64,000 nucleotides of DNA from Archangium violaceum (GTDB taxonomy: Bacteria; Myxococcota; Myxococcia; Myxococcales; Myxococcaceae), in assembly GCF_016887565.1 (NCBI RefSeq), contig NZ_CP069396.1, positions 11,762,001 to 11,826,000 of the forward strand, written 5' to 3'. Shown one piece after another: positions 16,439-23,808 of the stretch (positions are counted from its first letter, which is position 1; each line of letters opens with the position of its first letter). A model generated the notes under the pieces. The model was not told where the DNA came from, did not search any database, and saw nothing but the letters and a program-made list of their open reading frames with translations. The position numbers were made by a program, and so were the translations under genes.

Positions 16439-17440
16439 ATGCGCCTGGCCTTCGTCCGCGCCGCCCCGCTGCTCGCCACCCTGGCACTCGCCGTGGGGCT
16501 GGCGGGCTGTACCAAGAAGGACCAGGAGGATCCGGACGCCAACGTGGTGGCCACGGTGAATGGCGAGGTGCTCTCCCGCGCGGAGTTCGAGCAGGAGCTC
16601 TGGCGGGAGCTCGCCTCCACGGGCACGGAGTCCTCGCAGCAGCCCACCCCGGAAGAGGTGGAGCCCTACAAGCGGGCGCTGGTGGAGACGCTCATCTCGC
16701 GCATGTTGCTGCTGCAGGAGGCGCGGACGCACAACATCACCGTGACTCCCGAGGAGGTGGATCGCGGCGTGTTGCGGCTGTCGAGTGACTATCCGTCGGG
16801 CAACTTCAACGAGGTGCTGGCGCAGGGGCAGCTGTCCATGGCGGAGCTGAAGACGCGCGAGGCGGCCCGGCTCACCATCGAGAAGCTCTTCGCCCACCAG
16901 GTGTACACGCGCGTGGCGCTGACGGAGGAGGAGCTGCGCGCCCACTTCGCCGCGCACGAGGCGGAGTACGCCGAGCCCGAGCAGGTGCGCGCGGCCCAGA
17001 TTGTCGTGAAGGGGATGGACGAGGCGCGGCGGGTGCAGGCGCAGCTCAAGGCGGGCAAGAAGTTCGCCGACCTGGCGCGCCGGTACTCGCTGAGCGCGGA
17101 CGCCAAGGTGGGAGGAGACCTGGGCTTCTTCCCCCGAGGGCAGATGCCGCCGGCCTTCGACGAGGTGGTGTTCAAGCTGGGCGTGGGGCAGAGCTCGGAC
17201 GTGGTGGAGACGGAGTACGGCTACCACCTGTTCCGGGTGCTGGAGAAGAAGCCGGGGCGCAAGCTGGAGTTCGCGGAGGTGCGCGACCAGGTGGAGACGA
17301 AGCTGCTGGCGCAGCGGCGGGCGGAGGCGCAGGGGAAGTACGAGCAGGAGCTCCGGGCGAAGGCGAAGGTGTGGGTGAACGAGGCCACGCTGCAGGCCAT
17401 CCGTGAGCGGCCGGCGCCGCAGGCCACGGCGAAGCAATGA
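16439..17440 (+). CDS. Parvulin-type peptidyl-prolyl isomerase lipoprotein (second of three)
   Basis: The 333-residue protein begins at the ATG at 16439, which has GAGAGGAG about 8 bases upstream. It has a lipoprotein signal (LALAVGLAGC), a SurA-type chaperone part ('VVATVNGEVLSRAEFEQELWREL...LLQEARTHNITVTPEEVDRGV') and a canonical parvulin domain (ARRYSLSADAKVGGDLGFFPRGQMPPAFDEVVFKLGVGQSSDVVETEYGYHLFRVLE). It is expected to be an active periplasmic prolyl isomerase and chaperone. It overlaps by a few bases the open start of the third gene, indicating translational coupling. Confidence 0.9.
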   Translation: MRLAFVRAAPLLATLALAVGLAGCTKKDQEDPDANVVATVNGEVLSRAEFEQELWRELASTGTESSQQPTPEEVEPYKRALVETLISRMLLLQEARTHNITVTPEEVDRGVLRLSSDYPSGNFNEVLAQGQLSMAELKTREAARLTIEKLFAHQVYTRVALTEEELRAHFAAHEAEYAEPEQVRAAQIVVKGMDEARRVQAQLKAGKKFADLARRYSLSADAKVGGDLGFFPRGQMPPAFDEVVFKLGVGQSSDVVETEYGYHLFRVLEKKPGRKLEFAEVRDQVETKLLAQRRAEAQGKYEQELRAKAKVWVNEATLQAIRERPAPQATAKQ

Positions 17441-17469
17441 CGACCCGTCGTCCCAACGAGGACACGAAG

Positions 17470-18453
17470 ATGAGGACGCACATGAAGAAGCTGATGGGGA
17501 CGATGGTGGCGGCGCTGCTGCTGAGCGGCGCGGTGGCGCGGGCGGAGCTGGTGGACCGGGTGGCGGCGGTGGTGAACAAGGACGTCATCGCGCTGTCCGA
17601 GGTGGAGAAGCGCGCGGCGCCGGAGCTGTCGCGGGTGAACAGCGCGGTGCGCGAGCCGCAGAAGCGGGCCGAGGAGCGAGCGCGGGTGCTGAAGAGCTCG
17701 CTGGACACGCTCATTGGCGAGAAGCTGATGGAGGCGCAGATCCAGGAGCTGGGCCTGGGGACGACGGACGCCGAGCTCGAGGCGGCGATGGCGGACGTGA
17801 GGAGGCAGAACAACATCACGGACGACTCGCAGTTCGAGCGGCTGCTGTCGGGCGAGGGCTACACGCTGGCGGCGTACAAGGACTTCCTGCGCAAGCAGAT
17901 GTCGCGGATGAAGCTGGTGCAGATGAAGGTGAGCCCGAAGGTGAAGGTGTCGGAGGAGGACCTGAAGGCGGCCTACACGCAGTACACCAAGATGGAGTCC
18001 GGGGACGCGGAGGTGCACGCGCGGCACATCCTGGTGCAGGTGGATCCGAAGGCGACGCCGCAGCAGGTGGAGGCGGCGCGGCAGAAGGCGCTGAAGCTGG
18101 CGGAGGAAGCGCGCAAGCCGGGGGTGGACTTCACGGAGCTGGCGAAGGCGAAGAGCGAGGGACCGAGCGCGAAGGAGGGAGGAGACCTGGGCTTCTTCAG
18201 GCGAGGGGTGATGGTGCCGGCGTTCGAGAAGGTGGCGTTCGCGCTGAAGGAGGGGGAGGTGAGCGAGCCGGTGCGGACGCAGTTCGGCTGGCACGTGTTG
18301 AAGGTGGAGGAGAGGAGAGCGGTGGACGTGCCGGCGTTCGAGACGGTGAGGGCGGAGCTGGAAGGTCGACTGCGGATGCAGAAGACGGAGAAGTACGTGG
18401 AGCAGTACGTGCAGGAGCTGAGGCAGCAGGCGTCGATCGACGTGAAGATCTGA
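17470..18453 (+). CDS. SurA-like periplasmic chaperone/prolyl isomerase (third of three)
   Basis: The protein is about 327 residues with a normal (non-lipoprotein) signal peptide ending VARA, a SurA N-terminal domain that starts LVDRVAAVVNKDVIALSEVEKRA (the characteristic SurA opening), and one complete parvulin domain (HARHILVQVDPKATPQQVEAARQKA...EGGDLGFFRRGVMVPAFEKVAF...VRTQFGWHVLKVEE). SurA escorts beta-barrel proteins to the BAM complex. The ATG at 17470 has GAGGACACG ahead; ATGs at 17437 (overlapping the upstream stop) and 17482 are alternatives. It is followed by pdxA, repeating the surA-pdxA order known in E. coli. Confidence 0.9.
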   Translation: MRTHMKKLMGTMVAALLLSGAVARAELVDRVAAVVNKDVIALSEVEKRAAPELSRVNSAVREPQKRAEERARVLKSSLDTLIGEKLMEAQIQELGLGTTDAELEAAMADVRRQNNITDDSQFERLLSGEGYTLAAYKDFLRKQMSRMKLVQMKVSPKVKVSEEDLKAAYTQYTKMESGDAEVHARHILVQVDPKATPQQVEAARQKALKLAEEARKPGVDFTELAKAKSEGPSAKEGGDLGFFRRGVMVPAFEKVAFALKEGEVSEPVRTQFGWHVLKVEERRAVDVPAFETVRAELEGRLRMQKTEKYVEQYVQELRQQASIDVKI

Positions 18454-18493
18454 GGACCCAGGTACGAGTGACCCAGGTTGAATCCGCGTCAAT

Positions 18494-18527
18494 CCCCTCT
18501 CCCTCTGGGAGAGGGTCAGGGTGAGGG
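18494..18527 (-). repeat. Intergenic palindromic repeat, copy 2
   Basis: The stem CCCTCTCCC (18495-18503) and GGGAGAGGG (18507-18515) enclose a TCT loop, followed by TCAGGGTGAGGG. It is the same element as at 12138 and 33826 but inverted. Its right end (GGTGAGGGAAG) is positioned to be the ribosome-binding site of pdxA, 5-9 bases before the GTG start at 18535, so the element may have shaped the translation of that gene. Confidence 0.8.
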
Positions 18528-18534
18528 AAGACGC

Positions 18535-19506
18535 GTGAACGAGCGTCCGGTCGTAGGCATCTCATTGGGAGACGTCTCGGGGATAGGGCCCGAGGTCACG
18601 GAGCAAGCCCTGGCGAGGCCACAAGTACGCCGGGCCCTGCTGCCCGTGGTCTTCGGGGACGGGCCGACGCTGGCCCGCTTCGCCCACTTCAAAAAATACG
18701 CGCGAGCCACCCCCGAGACGCTGACCCGGCCGACCCAACCCACGGTGTGCGTGGTGACGGAGCTGGCGGAGAAGGACCGGGTGCCTGGCAAACCCACGAG
18801 GGCGGGAGGCCGAGCACAATACGGCTACATCCAGGCGGCGATCGAAGCGGCGCGAGCGGGGAAGGTGGACGCGCTGTGCACGGCACCGGTGTCGAAGGAG
18901 CAGATCTCCCGTGCGGGAATCCCCTTCATGGGGCACACGGAGGTGCTGGCGGAGGCGTTCGGGCGCGAGGTGCTGATGCTGATGGACGGCCCTCGGGTGC
19001 GGGTAGCGCTGGCGACGAATCACGTGCCGTTGGTGGAGGTGTCGAAGCTGCTGACGGTGGAGCGGCTGGTGGGCCAGCTCCAGCTCCTGTCACGGAGCCT
19101 GAAACCGGTGGTGGGCCGAGCGCCGCGCATCGGGGTGCTGAGCTTCAACCCGCATGCGGGCGAGGGAGGGCTGCTGGGGCGGGAGGAGGTGGAGGTCCTC
19201 ACGCCGGCCATCAAGAAGGCGCGCAAGCTGCGGGTGGACGCGCACGGGCCGCTGGCGGCGGACGGGCTCTTCGCGAAGGTGAAGGACTTCCCGTACGACG
19301 TGGTGCTGGCGATGTACCACGACCAGGGGCTCATCCCGGCGAAGGCGCTGGACTTCGAGCGGACGGTGAACGTGACGCTCGGGCTGCCGGTGCCGAGGAC
19401 GTCACCGGACCACGGCACGGCCTACGGCATCGCGGGCCAGGGAAAGGCGAGCAGCGTTCCCATGGAGGAAGCGCTGCTCAAGGCGGCGCGGCTGGCGGGG
19501 CGCTGA
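18535..19506 (+). CDS. pdxA: 4-hydroxythreonine-4-phosphate dehydrogenase PdxA
   Basis: The 323-residue enzyme starts at a GTG (VNERPVVGISLGDVSGIGPEV), length typical of PdxA. Conserved metal and substrate residues are visible: MGHTEVLAE (His), NPHAGEGGLLG, MYHDQGLIPAK (His) and TSPDHGTAYGIAG (His). PdxA oxidises 4-phosphooxy-threonine with NAD(P) on the way to pyridoxal 5'-phosphate (deoxyxylulose-dependent route). Its position after the SurA-like gene suggests a shared transcript. It ends 6 bases from the convergent GYF-domain gene. A frame open from 18478 includes the palindromic repeat and is not taken as the start. Confidence 0.93.
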   Translation: MNERPVVGISLGDVSGIGPEVTEQALARPQVRRALLPVVFGDGPTLARFAHFKKYARATPETLTRPTQPTVCVVTELAEKDRVPGKPTRAGGRAQYGYIQAAIEAARAGKVDALCTAPVSKEQISRAGIPFMGHTEVLAEAFGREVLMLMDGPRVRVALATNHVPLVEVSKLLTVERLVGQLQLLSRSLKPVVGRAPRIGVLSFNPHAGEGGLLGREEVEVLTPAIKKARKLRVDAHGPLAADGLFAKVKDFPYDVVLAMYHDQGLIPAKALDFERTVNVTLGLPVPRTSPDHGTAYGIAGQGKASSVPMEEALLKAARLAGR

Positions 19507-19512
19507 GCCCGT

Positions 19513-21255
19513 TCAGTAGGTGAACGGGAAGCGGATGGGCTCGCTGCTCTGCACGCGGTGCTGGGGGAACTTCCAGGAGCGCACGGCGCCCTCCATGCAG
19601 CGGGCGAACGGGGTGCCCTTGAGGGAGTCGGTTTCCATCTGCACGTCGGAGGCGGAGCCGCTGGTCTGGACGCGCCAGCGCAGGACGAAGCGATCCTTGC
19701 CCGAGTCGGAGGTGCGAGGAGGCTCGTGCGCCTCGATGCAGGAGAGGATGGCGTCCTTGTGCGCGCTCACCACCTGCACGATGTCCGAGGTGGAGAGCGA
19801 CTCGGGCACCGCCTTGCCGGGCTCGGGCGGGAGGTAGACGGTGCGCTTGGAGCGCGGGTCGTCCGGCTTGTGCTTCGGCGAGTCCTTGGAGAAGCCGAGT
19901 TCCCGCTCGAAGTCCTTGTCGATGGAGTCATCGATGTCGGTCGGGTCAGCGGCGCCCTTGTCATCCTCCAGCGCCCTGTGTCCCGGAGACGAGACGGGAG
20001 CCTCGGGCGCGGGCGGCGGCTGCGAGCGGCGCTGCGAGGCCGACGCGGACTCCTCCGGGCGGACGGAGGCCAGGCGCGGGCCGGGGAGCGGCTTCTCGTG
20101 CGTCACCGGAGTGGCCTCGGCCACCTTGCGCGGCTTCTCGGGTGCCGCCACGGGCGCGGACGGCGCCGAGGCGGCGATGACCTTCGCCTCCTGCTTCTCG
20201 GGTGCCGGCACGACGGCGGGCGGAGGCTGGGGCGCGGTCACCACGGGCTGAGCCACGGGAGCGGGCTGCTGCGCCACGGGAGCAGTCTGCTGCACCACCG
20301 GAGCCGCGGCGACCACGGGCGCGGAGGCCACGGGAGACGCAACGGGAGGCGGCGAGACCTCGGTCCGGGGCGCCGGAGCACCGTGGAGCCGCGGCATGAG
20401 GAACAGCGCCCCCACGACGACGCCCACGGCCGTGGACCCCACCACGGCGCCGGCCACGCGCAGCAGTCCCCGCCGCGAGGGCGCGGGCGCCTCGACGGGA
20501 ACGGGAGCGGCCATCATGGGAGGAACGACGGGCGGAGCCATGGGCACTCCGAGCCCCGGGTACGGATAGGCATACGGAGCGACCGGCGCGACCGGCGCGA
20601 CCTGGGGCACGGGCGTGGGGATGGGAGCACTCGGCGCGTCCAGCAGAGCCGAGCGCTCCTCCTCCCTGGCCTGCTCGCGCTCCTCCTCCATCTTGCGCAG
20701 CCACGCCTCCTCCTCCGCGACGAGCGAGGGCAGCGCGGAGGCCACCTTCTTCTCCTCGGAGCCGGCCTTCTTCGAGGGAGCCGGAGCCGCGGCGACGCTC
20801 GCGTCCACGCCCACGGTGGGCAGCCCCGCGACGGTCAGCGCGGCCACGAGCTCGGGGACATGGGACAGCGGTATCCAGTTGGACCAGGCCTCGCACCAGA
20901 AGAGGGTGTCGGGGCCGAGCTCGCCCTGGTGCCACAGCTCGCGCAGGCGCTCCAGACGGAACGGACCGGCCGCCTGCGCGCCACGCTCCACGTACCAGTC
21001 CACCGCTCCCACGGCCACGGGAGCGCGGCCCTCTGGCGCGCGAGCCGCCTCATCGGAGACGGCCTCCAGCTCCGGCGCTCCGAAGAGCGCGTCGTCGAAG
21101 ATGGCGTCCAGATCATCCGGCCGCACCTCGCGCAGGGCGGACTGGACGCTGACGGGTGACGTCTCGGAGCGAGACGCGGAGAGGAGCGGGGGACGAGCCC
21201 CGCTGCCCGCACGAGAAATGGAATCGCCCCCGATGCCTGAATGGTTCGTGCCCAC
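19513..21255 (-). CDS. GYF-domain membrane protein with AgmX/PglI-type C-terminal domain
   Basis: The 580-residue protein starts at a GTG at 21255 with TAGGAGGG directly upstream. It contains a GYF_2 domain (DWYVERGAQAAGPFRLERLRELWHQGELGPDTLFWCEAWSNWIPL, about residues 84-130), a charged and Ala/Pro-rich linker, a single membrane helix (near 285-305), another Ala/Pro/Val-rich periplasmic linker and a C-terminal TonB-like tail ('SDIVQVVSAHKDAILSCIEAHE...FARCMEGAVRSWKFPQH...IRFPFTY') that matches the AgmX/PglI tail of myxobacterial gliding-motility proteins. GltJ/AgmX has an additional N-terminal zinc finger that I do not see here, so this is a paralogue of uncertain role, perhaps spanning the periplasm to an outer-membrane partner. 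Confidence 0.85.
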   Translation of the reverse strand: MGTNHSGIGGDSISRAGSGARPPLLSASRSETSPVSVQSALREVRPDDLDAIFDDALFGAPELEAVSDEAARAPEGRAPVAVGAVDWYVERGAQAAGPFRLERLRELWHQGELGPDTLFWCEAWSNWIPLSHVPELVAALTVAGLPTVGVDASVAAAPAPSKKAGSEEKKVASALPSLVAEEEAWLRKMEEEREQAREEERSALLDAPSAPIPTPVPQVAPVAPVAPYAYPYPGLGVPMAPPVVPPMMAAPVPVEAPAPSRRGLLRVAGAVVGSTAVGVVVGALFLMPRLHGAPAPRTEVSPPPVASPVASAPVVAAAPVVQQTAPVAQQPAPVAQPVVTAPQPPPAVVPAPEKQEAKVIAASAPSAPVAAPEKPRKVAEATPVTHEKPLPGPRLASVRPEESASASQRRSQPPPAPEAPVSSPGHRALEDDKGAADPTDIDDSIDKDFERELGFSKDSPKHKPDDPRSKRTVYLPPEPGKAVPESLSTSDIVQVVSAHKDAILSCIEAHEPPRTSDSGKDRFVLRWRVQTSGSASDVQMETDSLKGTPFARCMEGAVRSWKFPQHRVQSSEPIRFPFTY

Positions 21256-21453
21256 ACGCCCTCCTACCGGCCCCTGCTGCCCCGCACGCCGGGACAGCTC
21301 GTGGGGCCGAAGCTAAGGACGTTCGAGAGGGTCGCCAGGATTCATCTCCCGCGCACGGACCGAACCATCCGCTTCCGAGCGCTTGCTGGCGAGGAAAGTT
21401 CTGTGCTGGACGCAGCCAATTCCCTCAGGAGCAAAAACCCCTGGACACCCGGA

Positions 21454-21756
21454 CTACGTCGTTTCCATGGATGGGCAAGGAAGGTGTGCGATCAGCTCCT
21501 CGCCATCCCTCGCGGGGTCGACCAGCACCACATCCGAGGCCTGCCCGTCGCGGAACAGCTGAACACTGACGCGCCCCACGGGGCACCAACCCAGGCACCC
21601 GGTGAGGCTGACGCGCACGCGCTCGCCACACCCGCTCCGGGCGAGGGTGGCGCGGATGCGGCGCGGCAGGTCCACGCCGCCCGCGCTCGTCTCCAGCCGC
21701 ATCAGGCAGCGGTGGCACACCTGGGCCTGTGTCTCCGGCGAATCCGAGTCACTCAT
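21454..21756 (-). CDS. (2Fe-2S) ferredoxin, thioredoxin-like fold
   Basis: The 100-residue protein begins at the ATG at 21756 with GGAGGTGGGG about 10 bases upstream. Cys residues are arranged as CHRC near the N-terminus, SGCGERV in the middle and TGCLGWCPVGRVSVQL later, which matches thioredoxin-like [2Fe-2S] ferredoxins, where the late CxxxC pair and early Cys residues ligate the cluster. It probably serves as an electron carrier; no redox partner gene is adjacent. It points away from the KaiC-like operon, sharing a promoter region of about 190 bases. Confidence 0.82.
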   Translation of the reverse strand: MSDSDSPETQAQVCHRCLMRLETSAGGVDLPRRIRATLARSGCGERVRVSLTGCLGWCPVGRVSVQLFRDGQASDVVLVDPARDGEELIAHLPCPSMETT

Positions 21757-21944
21757 GGCGAGCCCCACCTCCTCCCCTCTCCCGTCCCGCGCCCGCCCAC
21801 AAGGTATTGCGACAGGGCGGGTGCCGGTAGCCGCTCCGCTGGCCGCCCGCGGGACGAGCGGGAGAGCGACGGATGTGACGTCTCCCCATCTCTCGATGCA
21901 CAACCTTGGGAATAGCGCTTGCACCTACGAAGGGAGACCCGGTC

Positions 21945-23414
21945 ATGGGAGGGAGCAAGGAGAAGCAGGAGACGCCCCAGAACGAAATCCCGAGAATCTC
22001 CAGCGGCACCTCCTACCTCGATCAGATCCTCGCGGGCGGCTGGCTGTGCGGCGGCATCTATATCGTCGCGGGCCCGCCCGGTGCGGGGAAGACCATGCTC
22101 GGCAACCAGTTCTGCTTCTCCGCGGCCGACCGGGGTGAAGCGGCCCTCTACGTCACCCTGCTCACCGAGACGCACTCGCGCATGATGCTGCACCTGCGCT
22201 CGTTGGCGTTCTTCCGGTCCGAGTACGTGGGCACGCGCATCTACTATCTCAGCGGCTCGGTGACGCTGAAGGACAGCGGCCTGTCGGGGCTGATGGAGCT
22301 GCTCACGCGCACGGTGCGCGAGAAACGCATCAAGGCCCTGGTGCTGGATGGCTTCACCCTGCTGCACACGTACGCGAAATCCCCCCTGGAGCTGCGCGAG
22401 TTCCTCCAGGGCCTGTCGGTGCTGTGCGAGCTGACCGGTTGCACCACGCTCCTGCTGAGCACCGAGGTGAACAAGGCCATGGACGTCGAGTACGCCATGG
22501 TCGACGGCATCCTCGCGCTGAGCGCGGAGCTGCTCGGGCTCAAGGCCATCCGCGGCCTGGAGGTCATCAAGTTCCGGGGCAGCAACAACATCCCGGGCAA
22601 GCACACCTTCCTCATCGACGAGCGCGGCGTGAACGTCTATCCGCGCTGGGAGGCCGTGTTCCGCGCAACGCCCAAGGCCGTGCCCGACTCCAGCGTGCGT
22701 CTGCGCCTCGGCATTCCCAGCGTGGATGCCATGTGCCAGGGGGGCCTCATCACGCACTCCTCCACGCTGCTGCTCGGCAGCCCGGGAGCAGGAAAGACGA
22801 TCCTCGGGTTGAGCTTCCTGGCCGAAGGCGCGGCCCGGGGCGAGCGCGGCCTGTACTTCGGCTTCGCGGAGAGCGCCGAGACGCTGATCCGCAAGATGAA
22901 GAGCGTGGGGCTCGACCTCGCGCCTCACGTCGAGCGCGGGCTACTGCGCCTGGAGGTCCGCGCCCCCGTGGAGACGCTCCCGGACGCCATGGTCCAGGAG
23001 CTGATGGAGCATGTCTCCCGGCACGAGTACAAGCGCCTCTTCATCGACGGGCTGGAGCCCTTCTCCAAGGAGAGCATCGACCCCGAGCGCACGCCCCGCT
23101 TCATGTCCGCGCTCCTCAACGCGCTGCGTGCTCATCACCTCACCACGCTGGTGACGGAGCAGCTCCACACCCTCTTCGGACCGGACCTGCGCTCCCCCAT
23201 CCAAGGCGCGGAGGCCACCTTCGACAACGTCATCCTCCTGCGCCTCGTGGAGCTCGACGGCCGGCTGCGCCGCCTGCTGTCCATCCTGAAGATGCGCGAC
23301 AGCGACAACGACCCCTTCCTGCGCGAGTTCGTCATCTCCGACCACGGCTTGCAGGTGCGGGAGCTCCACAAGAGCCCCAAACGCCGCCCGCGCAAGAGCC
23401 GGGGACGCGGATGA
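21945..23414 (+). CDS. KaiC-like two-domain RecA-family ATPase
   Basis: The 489-residue protein has two RecA/KaiC-type ATPase domains, each with a Walker A: GPPGAGKT at about 43-50 and GSPGAGKT at about 278-285. The start (ATG at 21945) has AAGGGAG about 8 bases upstream. KaiC-like ATPases outside cyanobacteria are linked to signal-dependent switching rather than a KaiABC clock; no KaiA or KaiB gene is nearby. Its stop overlaps the next gene (ATGA, 23411-23414), so it is co-expressed with a receiver protein, a CheB-CheR hybrid and a hybrid kinase. A plausible role is to relay ATP-dependent state to that pathway, but this is inference. Confidence 0.88.
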   Translation: MGGSKEKQETPQNEIPRISSGTSYLDQILAGGWLCGGIYIVAGPPGAGKTMLGNQFCFSAADRGEAALYVTLLTETHSRMMLHLRSLAFFRSEYVGTRIYYLSGSVTLKDSGLSGLMELLTRTVREKRIKALVLDGFTLLHTYAKSPLELREFLQGLSVLCELTGCTTLLLSTEVNKAMDVEYAMVDGILALSAELLGLKAIRGLEVIKFRGSNNIPGKHTFLIDERGVNVYPRWEAVFRATPKAVPDSSVRLRLGIPSVDAMCQGGLITHSSTLLLGSPGAGKTILGLSFLAEGAARGERGLYFGFAESAETLIRKMKSVGLDLAPHVERGLLRLEVRAPVETLPDAMVQELMEHVSRHEYKRLFIDGLEPFSKESIDPERTPRFMSALLNALRAHHLTTLVTEQLHTLFGPDLRSPIQGAEATFDNVILLRLVELDGRLRRLLSILKMRDSDNDPFLREFVISDHGLQVRELHKSPKRRPRKSRGRG

Positions 23415-23782
23415 GCCGCATCCTCATCGTCGAGGATGAGGAGATCCTCGCGGCCGCTCTCGAGGACATCCTCGAGGACGAGGGGCACCACGTGCGCATG
23501 GCTCGCAACGGCCTGGAGTCCCTCGAACTGATCGCGCGGGAGCGGCCGGAGCTGGTGCTGCTCGACCTGATGCTGCCCCTGATGGACGGCCTCACGGTGT
23601 TGAAGACCCTGCGGCGGGAGTCGCCCGCTCCGGCGGTGGTCGTGGTGACCTCGTGCGAGCGCGCGGTGTTGGGAGACGTCCCCATCCAGGGCTTCCTCCG
23701 CAAGCCCTTCTCACTCGATGCACTGCTCCGAGCGGTGAAGGCCGCGCTGCTCCCGCGGCGGACGCCCTCCACCTCCAGATGA
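23411..23782 (+). CDS. Single-domain response regulator (receiver)
   Basis: The 123-residue protein is a bare CheY-like receiver: acidic pair in RILIVEDEE, phospho-acceptor Asp near 52 in LLDLMLP, Thr in VVVTSCE, and Lys in FLRKPF. There is no output domain, so it should pass phosphoryl groups or bind a partner such as the KaiC-like ATPase. It begins at the ATG that overlaps the upstream stop. The next gene begins within its last codons or 27 bases further, depending on start choice. Confidence 0.92.
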   Translation: MSRILIVEDEEILAAALEDILEDEGHHVRMARNGLESLELIARERPELVLLDLMLPLMDGLTVLKTLRRESPAPAVVVVTSCERAVLGDVPIQGFLRKPFSLDALLRAVKAALLPRRTPSTSR

Positions 23783-23808
23783 TAAAGGAGGGGCCCCCAG
23801 GGGCCGCC

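Noticed and set aside
23786-23808. GGCCCC/GGGGCC hairpin between the receiver and CheB-CheR genes as a regulatory element
   Set aside because: It is short and may only lie in the alternative N-terminus; no evidence of function.
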